A stretch of DNA of 64,000 nt. Origin: Palsa-1439 sp050015495 (GTDB lineage: Bacteria; Verrucomicrobiota; Verrucomicrobiia; Palsa-1439). The first letter of the stretch is position 1; each line of letters begins with the position of its first letter. Position numbers and translations under genes: made by a program. The notes under the pieces were generated by a model. The model was not told where the DNA came from and did not search any database. It saw nothing but the letters and a program-made list of their open reading frames with translations. Shown piece by piece: positions 26,393 through 35,060 of this stretch. The stretch lies in contig JBEKBH010000010.1 of the NCBI GenBank assembly GCA_050015495.1, positions 1-64,000 on the forward strand. Direction: 5' to 3'.

Positions 26393-27304
26393 ATGATGCC
26401 ACGTCTCGCTACGTTGATCCTGATCGTCCTGCTCGCCGGCTGCGCGAAGAGTCCCGAACGCGCCGCCCTCGGCAAAGCGAATGCTTTTCTGGACGAAGGG
26501 CGTGTCCAAGCCGCCCGGGACACGGTCGAGTACTATCTCCATCAACATCCCGATTCCGCGCCGCTATTGCGGATGCGTGTCGTGGTTCTGCTCCGTGAGG
26601 CACAACTCGATCAGGCAGTGCTCGCCATGCAACAAATCCCCGCCGGCCGATCCATCGTCCCCGAGATCCTGCGCCACCACGACCGGGTCGTTCGGGAGGG
26701 CGCGGCCAAGCTCATCTCCGATCACCCCACCGCAAACGATTTCCACGAACTCGTCCGCGCTTTGGATGATTCCGACTTTTGGGTGCGGGGCTACTGCGCG
26801 CGTGCCCTGGGCCGACTGGGGAACCCCGCGGCGCTCAAACCGTTGTTTCGGCTGCTCGCCGACGATAACTGGTTCGTGCGCGCCGAGGCTGCCACGGCCA
26901 TCGGCAAACTCGGTGACGTGCGCGCGGTTGGATGGCTGGTTCAACTGCTGGGGGATCCGGACGGCAACGTGCGGTACAGCGTGGCCCGGGCGCTCTACGA
27001 ACTGGCGACCGAACCCGCCCGGCCCTTGCTCCGGCGCGCCCTTGAATTGGCCGCTCCGGGGCAGCAATTTTACATCGCCGTCGCACTGGCCAGAACCCAC
27101 GATCCCGCGGCGTTGAAACCATTGGTCGACGCCGTCCAAAACAAAGATCCCGAAATCCGTCGCCTGGTCGCCCGGTCACTCGGCGAATGTGGGCTGATGG
27201 AGGGCACGAATGCGCTTTCGGTGTTGCTGGGAGACGCGGATCCGACGGTGAGAGAGCAGGCCCAGACGGCTATCGGCCAAATCACCACAGCGGGGCAAAA
27301 GTAA
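26393..27304 (+). CDS. HEAT-repeat lipoprotein
   Basis: 303 residues. A lipoprotein signal ends at LLAGC (Cys17). A short TPR-like helical part (about residues 20-90) is followed by four or more HEAT/PBS-lyase repeats: DSDFWVRGYCARALGRLGNPAAL, DDNWFVRAEAATAIGKLGDVRAV, DPDGNVRYSVARALYEL, and NKDPEIRRLVARSLGECG then ADPTVREQAQTAIGQI. Such proteins are protein-interaction scaffolds in the envelope. It is divergent from the polyprenyl synthase gene. Partner unknown. Confidence 0.82.
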   Translation: MMPRLATLILIVLLAGCAKSPERAALGKANAFLDEGRVQAARDTVEYYLHQHPDSAPLLRMRVVVLLREAQLDQAVLAMQQIPAGRSIVPEILRHHDRVVREGAAKLISDHPTANDFHELVRALDDSDFWVRGYCARALGRLGNPAALKPLFRLLADDNWFVRAEAATAIGKLGDVRAVGWLVQLLGDPDGNVRYSVARALYELATEPARPLLRRALELAAPGQQFYIAVALARTHDPAALKPLVDAVQNKDPEIRRLVARSLGECGLMEGTNALSVLLGDADPTVREQAQTAIGQITTAGQK

Positions 27305-27373
27305 CGGCGCGAAACTGCGCGGAGCGCAACGGCCCCGATTTTTCGTTCAACCCGGCGGCGCCACACCCGAAGG

Positions 27374-27631
27374 CTACGGTTTCGGAGTGAGAGTCTTGCT
27401 GAACTTGATAACTTCGTTCAGTTGATCGCGAAATTCTTCAAGTCCCGTCAGGGGGATAATGATGGCGTCTCGACGACCATTAACTTCCTCAATGATTCTC
27501 AAGAACCGGCCCCGCGGATTTTCTCTCAAGTCGAACGTGAAATGCTTTCGTTCGACTCTCAAGCTTTGATTCTGTAGCTGCGTGTCCACGCCTGACGCGC
27601 CTCCCGTCCCTGGCTGTGCCATCGTTCGCAT
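27374..27631 (-). CDS. PUR-alpha-like nucleic-acid-binding protein (DUF3276-type)
   Basis: 85 residues. LRVERKHFTFDLRENPRGRFLRI followed by EEVNGRRDAIIIPL and LEEFRDQLNEVIKF closely follows the bacterial PUR-domain pattern, which binds single-stranded DNA or RNA in Bacteroidetes and spirochaetes (for example Borrelia BpuR). The first 20 residues are a poorly conserved tail. Starts at 27631 or 27622 are both possible; neither has a strong ribosome site. It lies downstream of the aldehyde dehydrogenase gene on the same strand and converges on the HEAT lipoprotein gene. Confidence 0.78.
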   Translation of the reverse strand: MRTMAQPGTGGASGVDTQLQNQSLRVERKHFTFDLRENPRGRFLRIIEEVNGRRDAIIIPLTGLEEFRDQLNEVIKFSKTLTPKP

Positions 27632-27720
27632 AAAGTAGTCGTGTTACTGTGCGTTGCCCGCAACGGCCTCTCCACGCTTCACAAGCTTGTAACACAAACT
27701 TTGAAATAACGTCAACACTT

Positions 27721-29139
27721 TCAATCGCTTAGGTGAAATACCACCATCTTTAGGTCCATCATTTCTTCGACCGCGTACCGTGGTCCTTCTTTCCCAAAGC
27801 CACTGTTTTTCAGGCCTCCGTAGGGCATCAGGTCGGCCCGCCATTGGGGGCCCCAATTGATGTGAATATTGCCGGTTTGAAGCTCCCGGGCGAACTTCAT
27901 GGCGGTGTCGAGGCCCTCCGTGAACACCCCGGCCGACAGCCCGAACCGGCTGTCGTTGGCCAATGACAGCGCCTCCTCAACATCTTGAAACGCGGTGAAC
28001 GCCACCACGGGCCCAAATAATTCCTCGCAGGATATGCGCATCTCGGGTTTCACGTCCGCCACGATTGTCGGCACGTAGATCGCCCCGCGTCGCTCGCCAC
28101 CCGTGACGACGCGTCCCCCACCCTGCACCGCTTCCTGAACCCATTGCCCGACCCGAACCGCCTCGGCCTCGCGGATCATCGGCCCGACGGTTGTTTTCTC
28201 ATTCAGCGGATCACCTGTCGTCAATCTTTCGACCTTGGACTTTGCCGCTGCCAAAACGTGCTCGTAGACCTCCCGCTGCGCGATGACACGCTGCGTCGAG
28301 ATGCACGCCTGACCCGCATTCGAATAGCCCGTCGCCGCCACGGCGTCCGCCACTTTGTTCAAATCCGCATCCGGCATGACGATGATCGGCGAATTGTTCC
28401 CCAGTTCCATCGTCACTCTCTTTACGCCCGCCATCTGACAGATCCGCTCCCCCACGGGGACGCTGCCCGTGAACGAGATTTTGCGCACCCGTCCGTCGCG
28501 ACAAAGCGCATCGCCCAGTTCTCCCCCCGGCCCGGTCAGGCACGAAATCGCTTCCGGCGGCATCCCGCATTCCAGGAGGAGTTCCGTGAGCTTCAGCGCC
28601 GACAACGGCGTGCTGGATGCCGGCTTGATGATGATGGCGTTGCCCGCCGCAATGGCCGGCGCCACCTTGTGGGCAACCAGATTCAGCGGGAAATTGAACG
28701 GACTGATCGCCACGACCACCCCGCACGGCACCCGCAAAGTAAACCCCATTTTGCCCGCGCCGCCGGGCGATGCGTCCAACGGCACCGTCTCTCCATGAAT
28801 GCGCTTCGCCTCTTCCGCCGAGAGCATCAACACCTGCACGGCGCGCCCCACCTCGAACCGTCCCTCCGCGATGACTTTCCCCTCTTCGAGGGTGATCGTG
28901 CGCGCAAATTCTTCCGCGCGCGCCTCGAGCTTCTCGGCGGCCTGCTTCAAAATCTGGTAGCGATCCCATGCGGTGAGTTTGGCCATCGTTCTGGCTCCGC
29001 GCACGGCCGCCGCGAGCGCCGCATCCACATCCGCCAGGCTGGCGTGCGGCACGGTATCGACCACCGAATTGTCGTACGGATGCACGACTTCCATCTTCCT
29101 GACGGTTTCAACCCACCGACCGCCCACGCACATTTTCAT
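27721..29139 (-). CDS. NAD(P)-dependent aldehyde dehydrogenase (lactaldehyde/phosphonoacetaldehyde-type)
   Basis: 472 residues. Catalytic Cys in SNAGQACIST, general-base Glu in VTMELGNNSP, the nucleotide-binding SPFNFPLNL and FTGSVPVG, and a C-terminal PYGGLKNSGFGKEGPRYAVEEM motif common to lactaldehyde and phosphonoacetaldehyde dehydrogenases. It oxidises an aldehyde to the carboxylic acid; the specific substrate is not determined. ATG at 29139 gives MKMCVGGRW, the usual N-terminus; the longer upstream reading is not conserved. Confidence 0.9.
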   Translation of the reverse strand: MKMCVGGRWVETVRKMEVVHPYDNSVVDTVPHASLADVDAALAAAVRGARTMAKLTAWDRYQILKQAAEKLEARAEEFARTITLEEGKVIAEGRFEVGRAVQVLMLSAEEAKRIHGETVPLDASPGGAGKMGFTLRVPCGVVVAISPFNFPLNLVAHKVAPAIAAGNAIIIKPASSTPLSALKLTELLLECGMPPEAISCLTGPGGELGDALCRDGRVRKISFTGSVPVGERICQMAGVKRVTMELGNNSPIIVMPDADLNKVADAVAATGYSNAGQACISTQRVIAQREVYEHVLAAAKSKVERLTTGDPLNEKTTVGPMIREAEAVRVGQWVQEAVQGGGRVVTGGERRGAIYVPTIVADVKPEMRISCEELFGPVVAFTAFQDVEEALSLANDSRFGLSAGVFTEGLDTAMKFARELQTGNIHINWGPQWRADLMPYGGLKNSGFGKEGPRYAVEEMMDLKMVVFHLSD

Positions 29140-29275
29140 GGCTTGCTCTCTTTCATCACGATCCTCATCTTTCGGCACAACGGAAGCCACGGGAGTATAC
29201 AGCCGCTTCCCGCTATTGAACAACAACGGGTGAAAGCGGTGTCGTGAGTTCGGCGCGCCGGATCAGGAAACGCGG

Positions 29276-30091
29276 TCAGCGGGTCGCGGCGAGTAATCGA
29301 GATTTGTCGGCGAGATCCGACGGAGCGGCCGCCATCGGGATCACGTTGTCCGCGCTGTCCACGCTCTGCTCGCGCCAGTAGACGAGTTCCAATCGACCGT
29401 CGAGATGCTCGACGAGGGCGGTGCTGCTCTCGACCCAGTCGCCGGTGTTGTAGTAATTCACGCCGCGGATTTGGCGGACGGCGGGTGTGTGGATGTGGCC
29501 GCACACGATGCCGCCGGCGTGGTGGAGTTCGGCGTAGTGAGCGACCGCCTCCTCGAATCGGCTGATCGAGCTGACAACTTTCTTGACGTTCTGCTTCACG
29601 TAGGCGCTGAGCGACCAATAGCCAAGCCCGAACAGGTTGCGCACCATGTTCAGCGGACGGTTCACCGTGAGCAGCAGCGTGTAACCCACGTCGCCGAGAT
29701 GGGCCAGCCACTTGGCGTGCATGGTCACGGAATCGAACTCATGCCCGTGCATCACCAGCAGCCGCTCGCCGTCCAGCGTCGTGTACACATCGCGCTCTTT
29801 GACCACGATATTGCCGTACACGCCGAGGAAGTTGAGGCAAAATTCATCATGGTTGCCGGGGATGACGATGACCTGGGTGCCTTTGCGGGCTTTGCGCAAG
29901 ATCTTCTGGATCACGTCGTTGTGCGACTGCGGCCAGTACCGCTCCTTGCGCAACCGCCAGATGTCGATTACGTCGCCGACCAGATAGAGGCGCTCGAACT
30001 CGTTGTGCTTGAGAAAATCCATCACGCCCGCCGCATTGCTGCCGCGAGTGCCCAAGTGCAGGTCGGACATCCAGACGGTTCGATAGTTCAT
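29276..30091 (-). CDS. metallophosphoesterase, LpxH (UDP-2,3-diacylglucosamine diphosphatase)-like
   Basis: 271 residues. All dinuclear metal-site motifs are present: SDLHLGTRGS, VGDVIDIW, GNHDEF, VMHGHEFD and CGHIHTPA, in the order seen in LpxH and its relatives. A hydrophobic hairpin-like insertion (LGDVGYTLLLTVNRPLNMVRNLF) fits membrane association. True LpxH acts in lipid A synthesis; the broader DUF-type relatives have unknown substrates, so I keep the name general. Start at ATG 30091; the upstream ATG adds seven non-conserved residues. Confidence 0.82.
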   Translation of the reverse strand: MNYRTVWMSDLHLGTRGSNAAGVMDFLKHNEFERLYLVGDVIDIWRLRKERYWPQSHNDVIQKILRKARKGTQVIVIPGNHDEFCLNFLGVYGNIVVKERDVYTTLDGERLLVMHGHEFDSVTMHAKWLAHLGDVGYTLLLTVNRPLNMVRNLFGLGYWSLSAYVKQNVKKVVSSISRFEEAVAHYAELHHAGGIVCGHIHTPAVRQIRGVNYYNTGDWVESSTALVEHLDGRLELVYWREQSVDSADNVIPMAAAPSDLADKSRLLAATR

Positions 30092-30275
30092 ACAGTTTAC
30101 AACCTCCGCCACAATAATGGCGAATACATGTCCAATATGTTACGAATCCAAAAATAGGCAACCAATTATATTCCAGGAACTTAAGCGTGTGAACATGGGC
30201 GCGCTGGTAAGAATCATCCACTCGTGGTCCGGCTTGTCTTCTCGCCAGTAATGATTCATTTTCGCCGGAACCACC

Positions 30276-32399
30276 ATGCGCACACGATTGCTTGCGGGGT
30301 TCTGCCTGCTCGGCCTCACGCCCGCCCTGGCCGGCGCGCCGATTGACCGCCACGCGCTCGTCACCCGCCATACCGTGGTCCTGAAAGAATTCGACACGCG
30401 CAATCCCCTGTCCGTCGGCAACGGCGAATTCGCCTTCACGGTGGACGCGACCGGCTTGCAGACGTTTCCCGAAGCGTTTGCCGCAACCACGCCGCTGGGC
30501 ACATTGTCGGACTGGGGCTGGCATACGATCCCGAACAAGAACGGCTGGGACATCGACCGGTTTCGATTCACGGAATACGCCGATCTCCATGGCCGCAAGG
30601 TTCCCTACGCCGATGTGCCGGGCAACCGGCAGACGCCGGAAATCAAATGGCTCCGCGCCAATCCACACCGACTGCATTTGGGTCAAATCGGTTTCGTCCT
30701 GAAACACGCCGATGGTTCGCGGGCGCAGACGAATGATGTGACGGACATCGAGCAACAACTGGACTTGTGGAACGGCCAAATCCTGAGCCGTTTCCGGTTC
30801 GACGGCCAGCCGGTCGAGGTCACAACGGTGTGTGATCCGCAACTTGACGCGATTGCCGTGCGCGTGAAATCGCCGCTGCTGAAATCGCAACGGCTCGGGA
30901 TTCAAATCCGTTTCCCCTACGGCACGGGAGAAACCGCCACGGCGGACTGGAGCAAGCCGGACGCGCATGAGACCGTTTTCACGCGGAACAAGATCAACGT
31001 CGGACATTTTGCGCGGCGGCTGGACAATGACTCTTACGTCGTGGACGCGACGTGGTCACCGGGCGCCAGTATCACGAACACGGCCAGGCACCAATTTGAA
31101 ATTGTTCCCGATAATACATCCGACGAATTGGAATTGGTCTGCGAGTTTGCGCCGAAATCCAACCAGCGGCTGACCAGTTTCGAACAATCGCGGAACGACG
31201 CGCGGAAACATTGGAATGACTTCTGGCAGAGCGGCGGCGCGATTGATTTGTCCGGCAGCAAAGATCCGCGCTGGTTTGAACTGGAACGTCGGATTGTTCT
31301 TTCCCAATACCTCACCGCGATTCAGAACGCGGGGAGCTATCCGCCGGCGGAAACCGGGCTGACGTACAACACCTGGTCGGGCAAGTTCCACCTCGAAATG
31401 CACTGGTGGCACGCGGCGCACTTCGCGTTGTGGAATCGTCTGCCGCTGCTCGAAAAGAGTCTCGGCTACTACCAGACGATCCTGCCGCGCGCCACAGCGA
31501 CGGCGCGGAAACAGGGGTTCGCCGGGGCGCGCTGGCCGAAGATGACGGACCCGCGCGGCGCGGAATCGCCGTCGCCGGTCGGGCCATTCCTTATCTGGCA
31601 GGAACCGCATCCGATTTTTTACGCGGAACTTTGCTGGCGGGCGCACCGCGACCACGCGACGCTGGCGACATTCTCCAACATCGTATTTGCCACGGCGGAT
31701 TTCATGGCGAGCTACGCGACCTGGGATGAGCCGACGAAGCGGTACGTTCTCGGCCCGACGCTGCAATGCGCCCAGGAAATTTTCCCGAAGGACAAGACGT
31801 TCAATCCAACATTCGAGCTGACGTACTGGCGCTGGGGCCTGGAAACGGCGCAGCAATGGCGGACGCGGTTGGGCTTGCCGCGCGAGAAGAAGTGGGACGA
31901 CGTGTTGCAGGGCCTCGCGAAACCGTCCGTGGCCGACGGCAAATATCTTTTCACCGAGACGACGCGGGATTGCTACACGAACCCGAAATGGAACGCGGAC
32001 CATCCGTCGGTCGTGGGCGCGTTGAGTTTCGTGCCCGGTCCGGGAATCGATTCGGCCACGATGCGCCACACGTTCGACTGGATTTGGAGTCACTGGAACT
32101 GGCCGGACACGTGGGGCTGGGATTATCCGCTGTTGGCGATGACGGCGGCGCGCCTCGGCGACCCGGACCGGGCGATTGACGCGCTGCTGCTCGACACGCC
32201 GAAAAACCATTGCGGCCTGAACGGCCACGTCTATCAGCGTCCCGGCCTGACGATTTATTTGCCGGCGAACGGCGGTTTGCTGTACGCCACGGCGCTGATG
32301 GCCGCGGGTTGGGATGGCGCGCCGAAGCCGAATGCGCCCGGTTTTCCCGACAACGGCCGGTGGACCGTGCGCTGGGAGAATCTATCGGTCGCGCCGTGA
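30276..32399 (+). CDS. secreted six-hairpin glycosidase (GH65/GH95-like, clan GH-L type)
   Basis: 707 residues with a signal peptide (LLAGFCLLGLTPALA). The N-terminal beta-domain opens NPLSVGNGEFAFTVDATGLQTF; an (alpha/alpha)6-barrel follows with GLTYNTWSGKFHLEMHWWHAAHFALW, where the acidic residues would be catalytic candidates, and HTFDWIWSHWNWPDTWGWDYPLLAMTAARLGDP. The pattern recalls ATHL1-like glucosidases and GH95 fucosidases. It probably trims glycans in the periplasm or outside the cell. Family assignment is by pattern only. No transporter or regulator adjoins it. Confidence 0.72.
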   Translation: MRTRLLAGFCLLGLTPALAGAPIDRHALVTRHTVVLKEFDTRNPLSVGNGEFAFTVDATGLQTFPEAFAATTPLGTLSDWGWHTIPNKNGWDIDRFRFTEYADLHGRKVPYADVPGNRQTPEIKWLRANPHRLHLGQIGFVLKHADGSRAQTNDVTDIEQQLDLWNGQILSRFRFDGQPVEVTTVCDPQLDAIAVRVKSPLLKSQRLGIQIRFPYGTGETATADWSKPDAHETVFTRNKINVGHFARRLDNDSYVVDATWSPGASITNTARHQFEIVPDNTSDELELVCEFAPKSNQRLTSFEQSRNDARKHWNDFWQSGGAIDLSGSKDPRWFELERRIVLSQYLTAIQNAGSYPPAETGLTYNTWSGKFHLEMHWWHAAHFALWNRLPLLEKSLGYYQTILPRATATARKQGFAGARWPKMTDPRGAESPSPVGPFLIWQEPHPIFYAELCWRAHRDHATLATFSNIVFATADFMASYATWDEPTKRYVLGPTLQCAQEIFPKDKTFNPTFELTYWRWGLETAQQWRTRLGLPREKKWDDVLQGLAKPSVADGKYLFTETTRDCYTNPKWNADHPSVVGALSFVPGPGIDSATMRHTFDWIWSHWNWPDTWGWDYPLLAMTAARLGDPDRAIDALLLDTPKNHCGLNGHVYQRPGLTIYLPANGGLLYATALMAAGWDGAPKPNAPGFPDNGRWTVRWENLSVAP

Positions 32400-32594
32400 T
32401 CGGTCCTGCGGGGATTGACGACTGACTGTCTTGGTAATCTACTGCCAAGGATTGCGGTTGAAATGGCACGGGGCCGTTTGCGCCGCTATCGCCGCTCGGC
32501 TTATGGATTACGCCTTCTCCAAAGTGGTGAGGCGTTGGATGATAGGTGTCAGTGACATCTATCATGTCGACACGATCCGGGAGACAATACGGTG

Positions 32595-32617
32595 GATACA
32601 TATGTAACATATGTATC
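32595..32617. repeat. GATACAT-N9-ATGTATC hairpin repeat, copy 1
   Basis: The stem here extends to a perfect 11-bp inverted repeat with a single central base. It is followed by ATGGCGTGAAGG. Copies 2 (32659-32681) and 3 (51273-51295) share the 7-bp stem, the 9-nt loop length and the GGCxTGA-like flank. It lies in the gene-poor gap after the glycosidase. Confidence 0.8.
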
Positions 32618-32658
32618 ATGGCGTGAAGGGTAGAGAGGGGACGAACGAGAGAACAGTT

Positions 32659-32681
32659 GATACATAAGAAACTGATGTATC
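32659..32681. repeat. GATACAT-N9-ATGTATC hairpin repeat, copy 2
   Basis: Stem GATACAT/ATGTATC with loop AAGAAACTG, followed by GGGGCATGAGGGG. The loop resembles that of copy 3 (CAGAAACCC), suggesting common descent rather than chance palindromes. Confidence 0.75.
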
Positions 32682-32870
32682 GGGGCATGAGGGGAGAAGT
32701 CGGGAGAATCCACTCGGGACGTCACTCCCTGCGACTCGGTTTACTCGGCCTGCCATATCACGCGTTGGAAATGCAGCACAATCCTACTTCGCGGCAAGGG
32801 CACTGGCAATGTGATTTGTGGGGCGTGAGGGGCACACGGCCTACAATCGTCCGGACGGCGGGCGGGCATG

Positions 32871-32897
32871 CGGCTCGCCGGGAGGCTCGCCCTCCCG
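32871..32897. repeat. 27-bp dispersed repeat, second copy
   Basis: Identical over 27 bases to 21551-21577. It includes an inner hairpin CGGGAGG-CTCGC-CCTCCCG. On the minus strand it reads GRASLPASR, a peptide often seen in spurious Verrucomicrobia and Planctomycetes predictions, consistent with a high-copy intergenic element. Confidence 0.8.
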
Positions 32898-32966
32898 TAG
32901 GGGGAATCTGGCCGAATATCGGAAATGTATAATTTTGCTGGACGCGGATGGGGAGCGGTGGTAGGG

Positions 32967-33262
32967 TCGGGGCGATTTGGGTTGTTTGACACAAGGGAAA
33001 ACGGGAGAAACGCTCGGCGTCAAATCACGCCTGCGGCGGACAAGCGTTCAACGCGAAACGCTCAAGGAGGCGGCGCGGTGGGCCACCGCGCCCTACCGGG
33101 GCGTCAGGGGAGGGCGAGGCTGCAAAAAATAATTTTTGCAGAACAAACCCAAGTTTACTCAAGCCGGCGTGGAAAACTGATGAAAACAAAGCCAAAAACA
33201 AACCCATCTTTGGGGGGGTCTGGATGGGGAAAAAGGCGTGCAAACGAGGTTTTGGGACGAAT
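32967..33262. repeat. composite intergenic repeat, copy A
   Basis: Shares ordered blocks with 52351-52676: a TCGGGG...TTGGGTTGTTTGA block, a GC-rich middle, a hairpin ending in ATTTTTGC, an AAGCCGGCGTGGAAAACTG block, an AAAGCCAAAAAC block and a GTTTTGG tail. Here the hairpin is TGCAAAAA/TTTTTGCA (33121-33140). No believable protein is encoded. It fills the gap between the glycosidase and aminotransferase genes. Confidence 0.75.
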
Positions 33263-33309
33263 AATTGGGTCTTGTGGCTTGGGTTCGGTCGGCTTGGAGG
33301 CGGCACGGC

Positions 33310-34824
33310 CTAATCGGCCTTGCCGTCTTTGGAGTCTTTCGCGTCCTTGTCCTTGGCGCCTTTTTCGCGGGCTTCTTTCTCGGACTGTTTCTCGACCTGT
33401 TTCAGCGCGTCGGCGAGCAGGTCGAGCATCTGGTCGAGAAGTTCGTAGCTGATGTTGAGGGCCGGCTCGATGCGGATGGTGCGGGCGCTGAGGAGCGTGC
33501 CGGCGACGAGCACGCCGCGTTTGAACAGGGCCGCCGCGACGCGATAACCCATGAACCGGTCGCTGAATTCGAGCCCGATGAGGAGTCCCTTGCCGCGGAC
33601 GGCCTTGAGGATGTCGGGGTGCAACGCCTGGAGCGCGCCGAGGCGTTTCATGAGGTATTTGCCCTTCTCGGCGGCCTGCCCGGCGAGGTCTTCTTCGAGC
33701 ATGACGTTGATCGCGGCGATGCCCGCGGCGCAGGCAAGCGGGTTGCCGCCGAAAGTTGAACTATGAAGAAACGGATTATCTTCGAGCACCTTCCAGATTT
33801 TCGGGGTGCTCATGAAGGCGCTGAGCGGCATCACGCCGCCGCCGAGCGCTTTGCCGAGGCAGAGGATGTCGGGCACGACATTCCAGTGCTCGCAGGCAAA
33901 CACCCGGCCCGTGCGGCCCATGCCCGTCTGCACTTCGTCGAGGATCAGCAGGACGCCGTACTCGTCGCAAAGCTGGCGGACGCGGGGCAGATAATCGTCC
34001 GGCGGAACGACCGCGCCGGCCTCGCCCTGGACGGGTTCGAGGATGATCGCGGCGATGTCCTCGCCGAGGTCGGTCAGCTTCTTGAGTTCGCGTTCGAGGT
34101 CTTTGGCGTCGCCGTAGTCGACGAAGTAAACGTCCGACAGCAGGGGTTGGAACGGTTTGCGGTAGACGGCGCGGCCCATCACCGAGAGCGAGCCCATCGA
34201 CTTGCCGTGGAACGCGCCCGTGGTGGAGATGAAGCCGGTTTTTTTGGTGTAGAGCCGGGCGAGTTTCAGCGCGCCCTCGACGGCATCGGTGCCATTGCTG
34301 ATGAAGAAGCAGTCCTGCAGGTCGCCGGGGGTGAGTTCGCCGAGCAACTCGGCAAGAAACCCGCGCAACGGGTCGAGGAGTTCCTGCGAGGAGAGCGGCA
34401 TGCGTTCGAGTTGCGCTTTGACCGCGGCGATGATCTTCGGGTGGCGGATGCCCATGTTGTACACGCCGAAGCCACCGAGGCAATCGATGAACTTGCGGCC
34501 CATGATGTCTTCGATGATCGAGCCCCGGCCGGTCCATTCGATGGCGGCGAAATCCTCGGCTTCGGCGACGGACTTGCGATAGTGGAGAAAGCCGCGATTG
34601 AAGTAGTCGTCGAAATTCTCGAGCGTATGCTTGATGATCCAGTTCTTGTCTTCGGGATCGAGCTTCTTGCCCCCGCTGACGGCATCGAGATAGTCCGCGG
34701 ACTTGCGGCGAAGTTCCTCAATCTTATTGGGCTTTGCCGCCTCGCGAGGCACAGGGATAGCGGGAGGCGTGACAACCGCCACCGCGTCCTTGGTCTGCGT
34801 GGTCTCTGTAATTTTCTCGTCCAT
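33310..34824 (-). CDS. patA: putrescine aminotransferase (PatA/YgjG-type, class III PLP enzyme)
   Basis: 504 residues. Long stretches match the E. coli putrescine aminotransferase pattern: RKSVAEAEDFAAIEW, FIDCLGGFG, SSQELLDPLRGFL, TGAFHGKSMG, ILDEVQTGMGRTG, PDILCLGKALGGGVMP (PLP Lys near residue 324), HSSTFGGNPLACAA and LVAGTLLSARTIRIEP. It should convert putrescine plus 2-oxoglutarate to 4-aminobutanal and glutamate. A Lys/Asp-rich C-terminal tail (KDKDAKDSKDGKAD) is unusual. It is divergent from a polyamine-binding protein gene, which supports the polyamine role. ATG 34824 with AGGA upstream is the start. Confidence 0.88.
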   Translation of the reverse strand: MDEKITETTQTKDAVAVVTPPAIPVPREAAKPNKIEELRRKSADYLDAVSGGKKLDPEDKNWIIKHTLENFDDYFNRGFLHYRKSVAEAEDFAAIEWTGRGSIIEDIMGRKFIDCLGGFGVYNMGIRHPKIIAAVKAQLERMPLSSQELLDPLRGFLAELLGELTPGDLQDCFFISNGTDAVEGALKLARLYTKKTGFISTTGAFHGKSMGSLSVMGRAVYRKPFQPLLSDVYFVDYGDAKDLERELKKLTDLGEDIAAIILEPVQGEAGAVVPPDDYLPRVRQLCDEYGVLLILDEVQTGMGRTGRVFACEHWNVVPDILCLGKALGGGVMPLSAFMSTPKIWKVLEDNPFLHSSTFGGNPLACAAGIAAINVMLEEDLAGQAAEKGKYLMKRLGALQALHPDILKAVRGKGLLIGLEFSDRFMGYRVAAALFKRGVLVAGTLLSARTIRIEPALNISYELLDQMLDLLADALKQVEKQSEKEAREKGAKDKDAKDSKDGKAD

Positions 34825-34848
34825 CGTGATCCTACTCCCGGCTGGTCG

Positions 34849-34857
34849 ATTATAGCA
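34849..34857 (-). promoter_or_regulatory. extended -10 promoter of patA
   Basis: On the minus strand TGCTATAAT: a perfect TATAAT (34854-34849) with the TGn extension. Transcription would start near 34842, 18 bases before the patA ATG, leaving room for the AGGA ribosome site. No strong -35 is visible, as is usual for extended -10 promoters. Confidence 0.6.
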
Positions 34858-35060
34858 TACCACAGGCCCGGCAAACCAGCCAGTTGTACGCGCAAGTGGT
34901 TGGACAGTAGAGTCTTACATGTACACTTTATGGGAACCAATCATTATTAACCGTTGAACACGACAAGTTTCGTTTCGTGCCGTTGCCGGCATTTGCTATG
35001 GTTCGGCCTCGTCGCCGCCGAACTGACGTGGACCCGGCCATCGAAGAGGCGGCGCAACCG

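Larger units (their letters stand above)
32400..33309. other. gene-poor repeat region
   Basis: About 900 bases between the glycosidase and patA without a credible gene. Contents: hairpin repeats at 32595-32617 and 32659-32681, the 27-bp repeat at 32871-32897, and composite repeat A at 32967-33262. Short frames here are translations of repeats. No terminator with a T-tract was found for either flanking gene. Confidence 0.75.

Noticed and set aside
32595..32681. Start of a CRISPR array (two hairpin repeats 64 bases apart)
   Set aside because: Only two units, no regular spacing or spacers, no cas genes, and a third copy lies 19 kb away.
33025..33306. Minus-strand frames in both composite repeats (also 52184-52687) with similar peptides such as VFHAGL and GFVxQK
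   Set aside because: Similarity is explained by the shared repeat DNA; indels shift frames between copies and composition is not protein-like.
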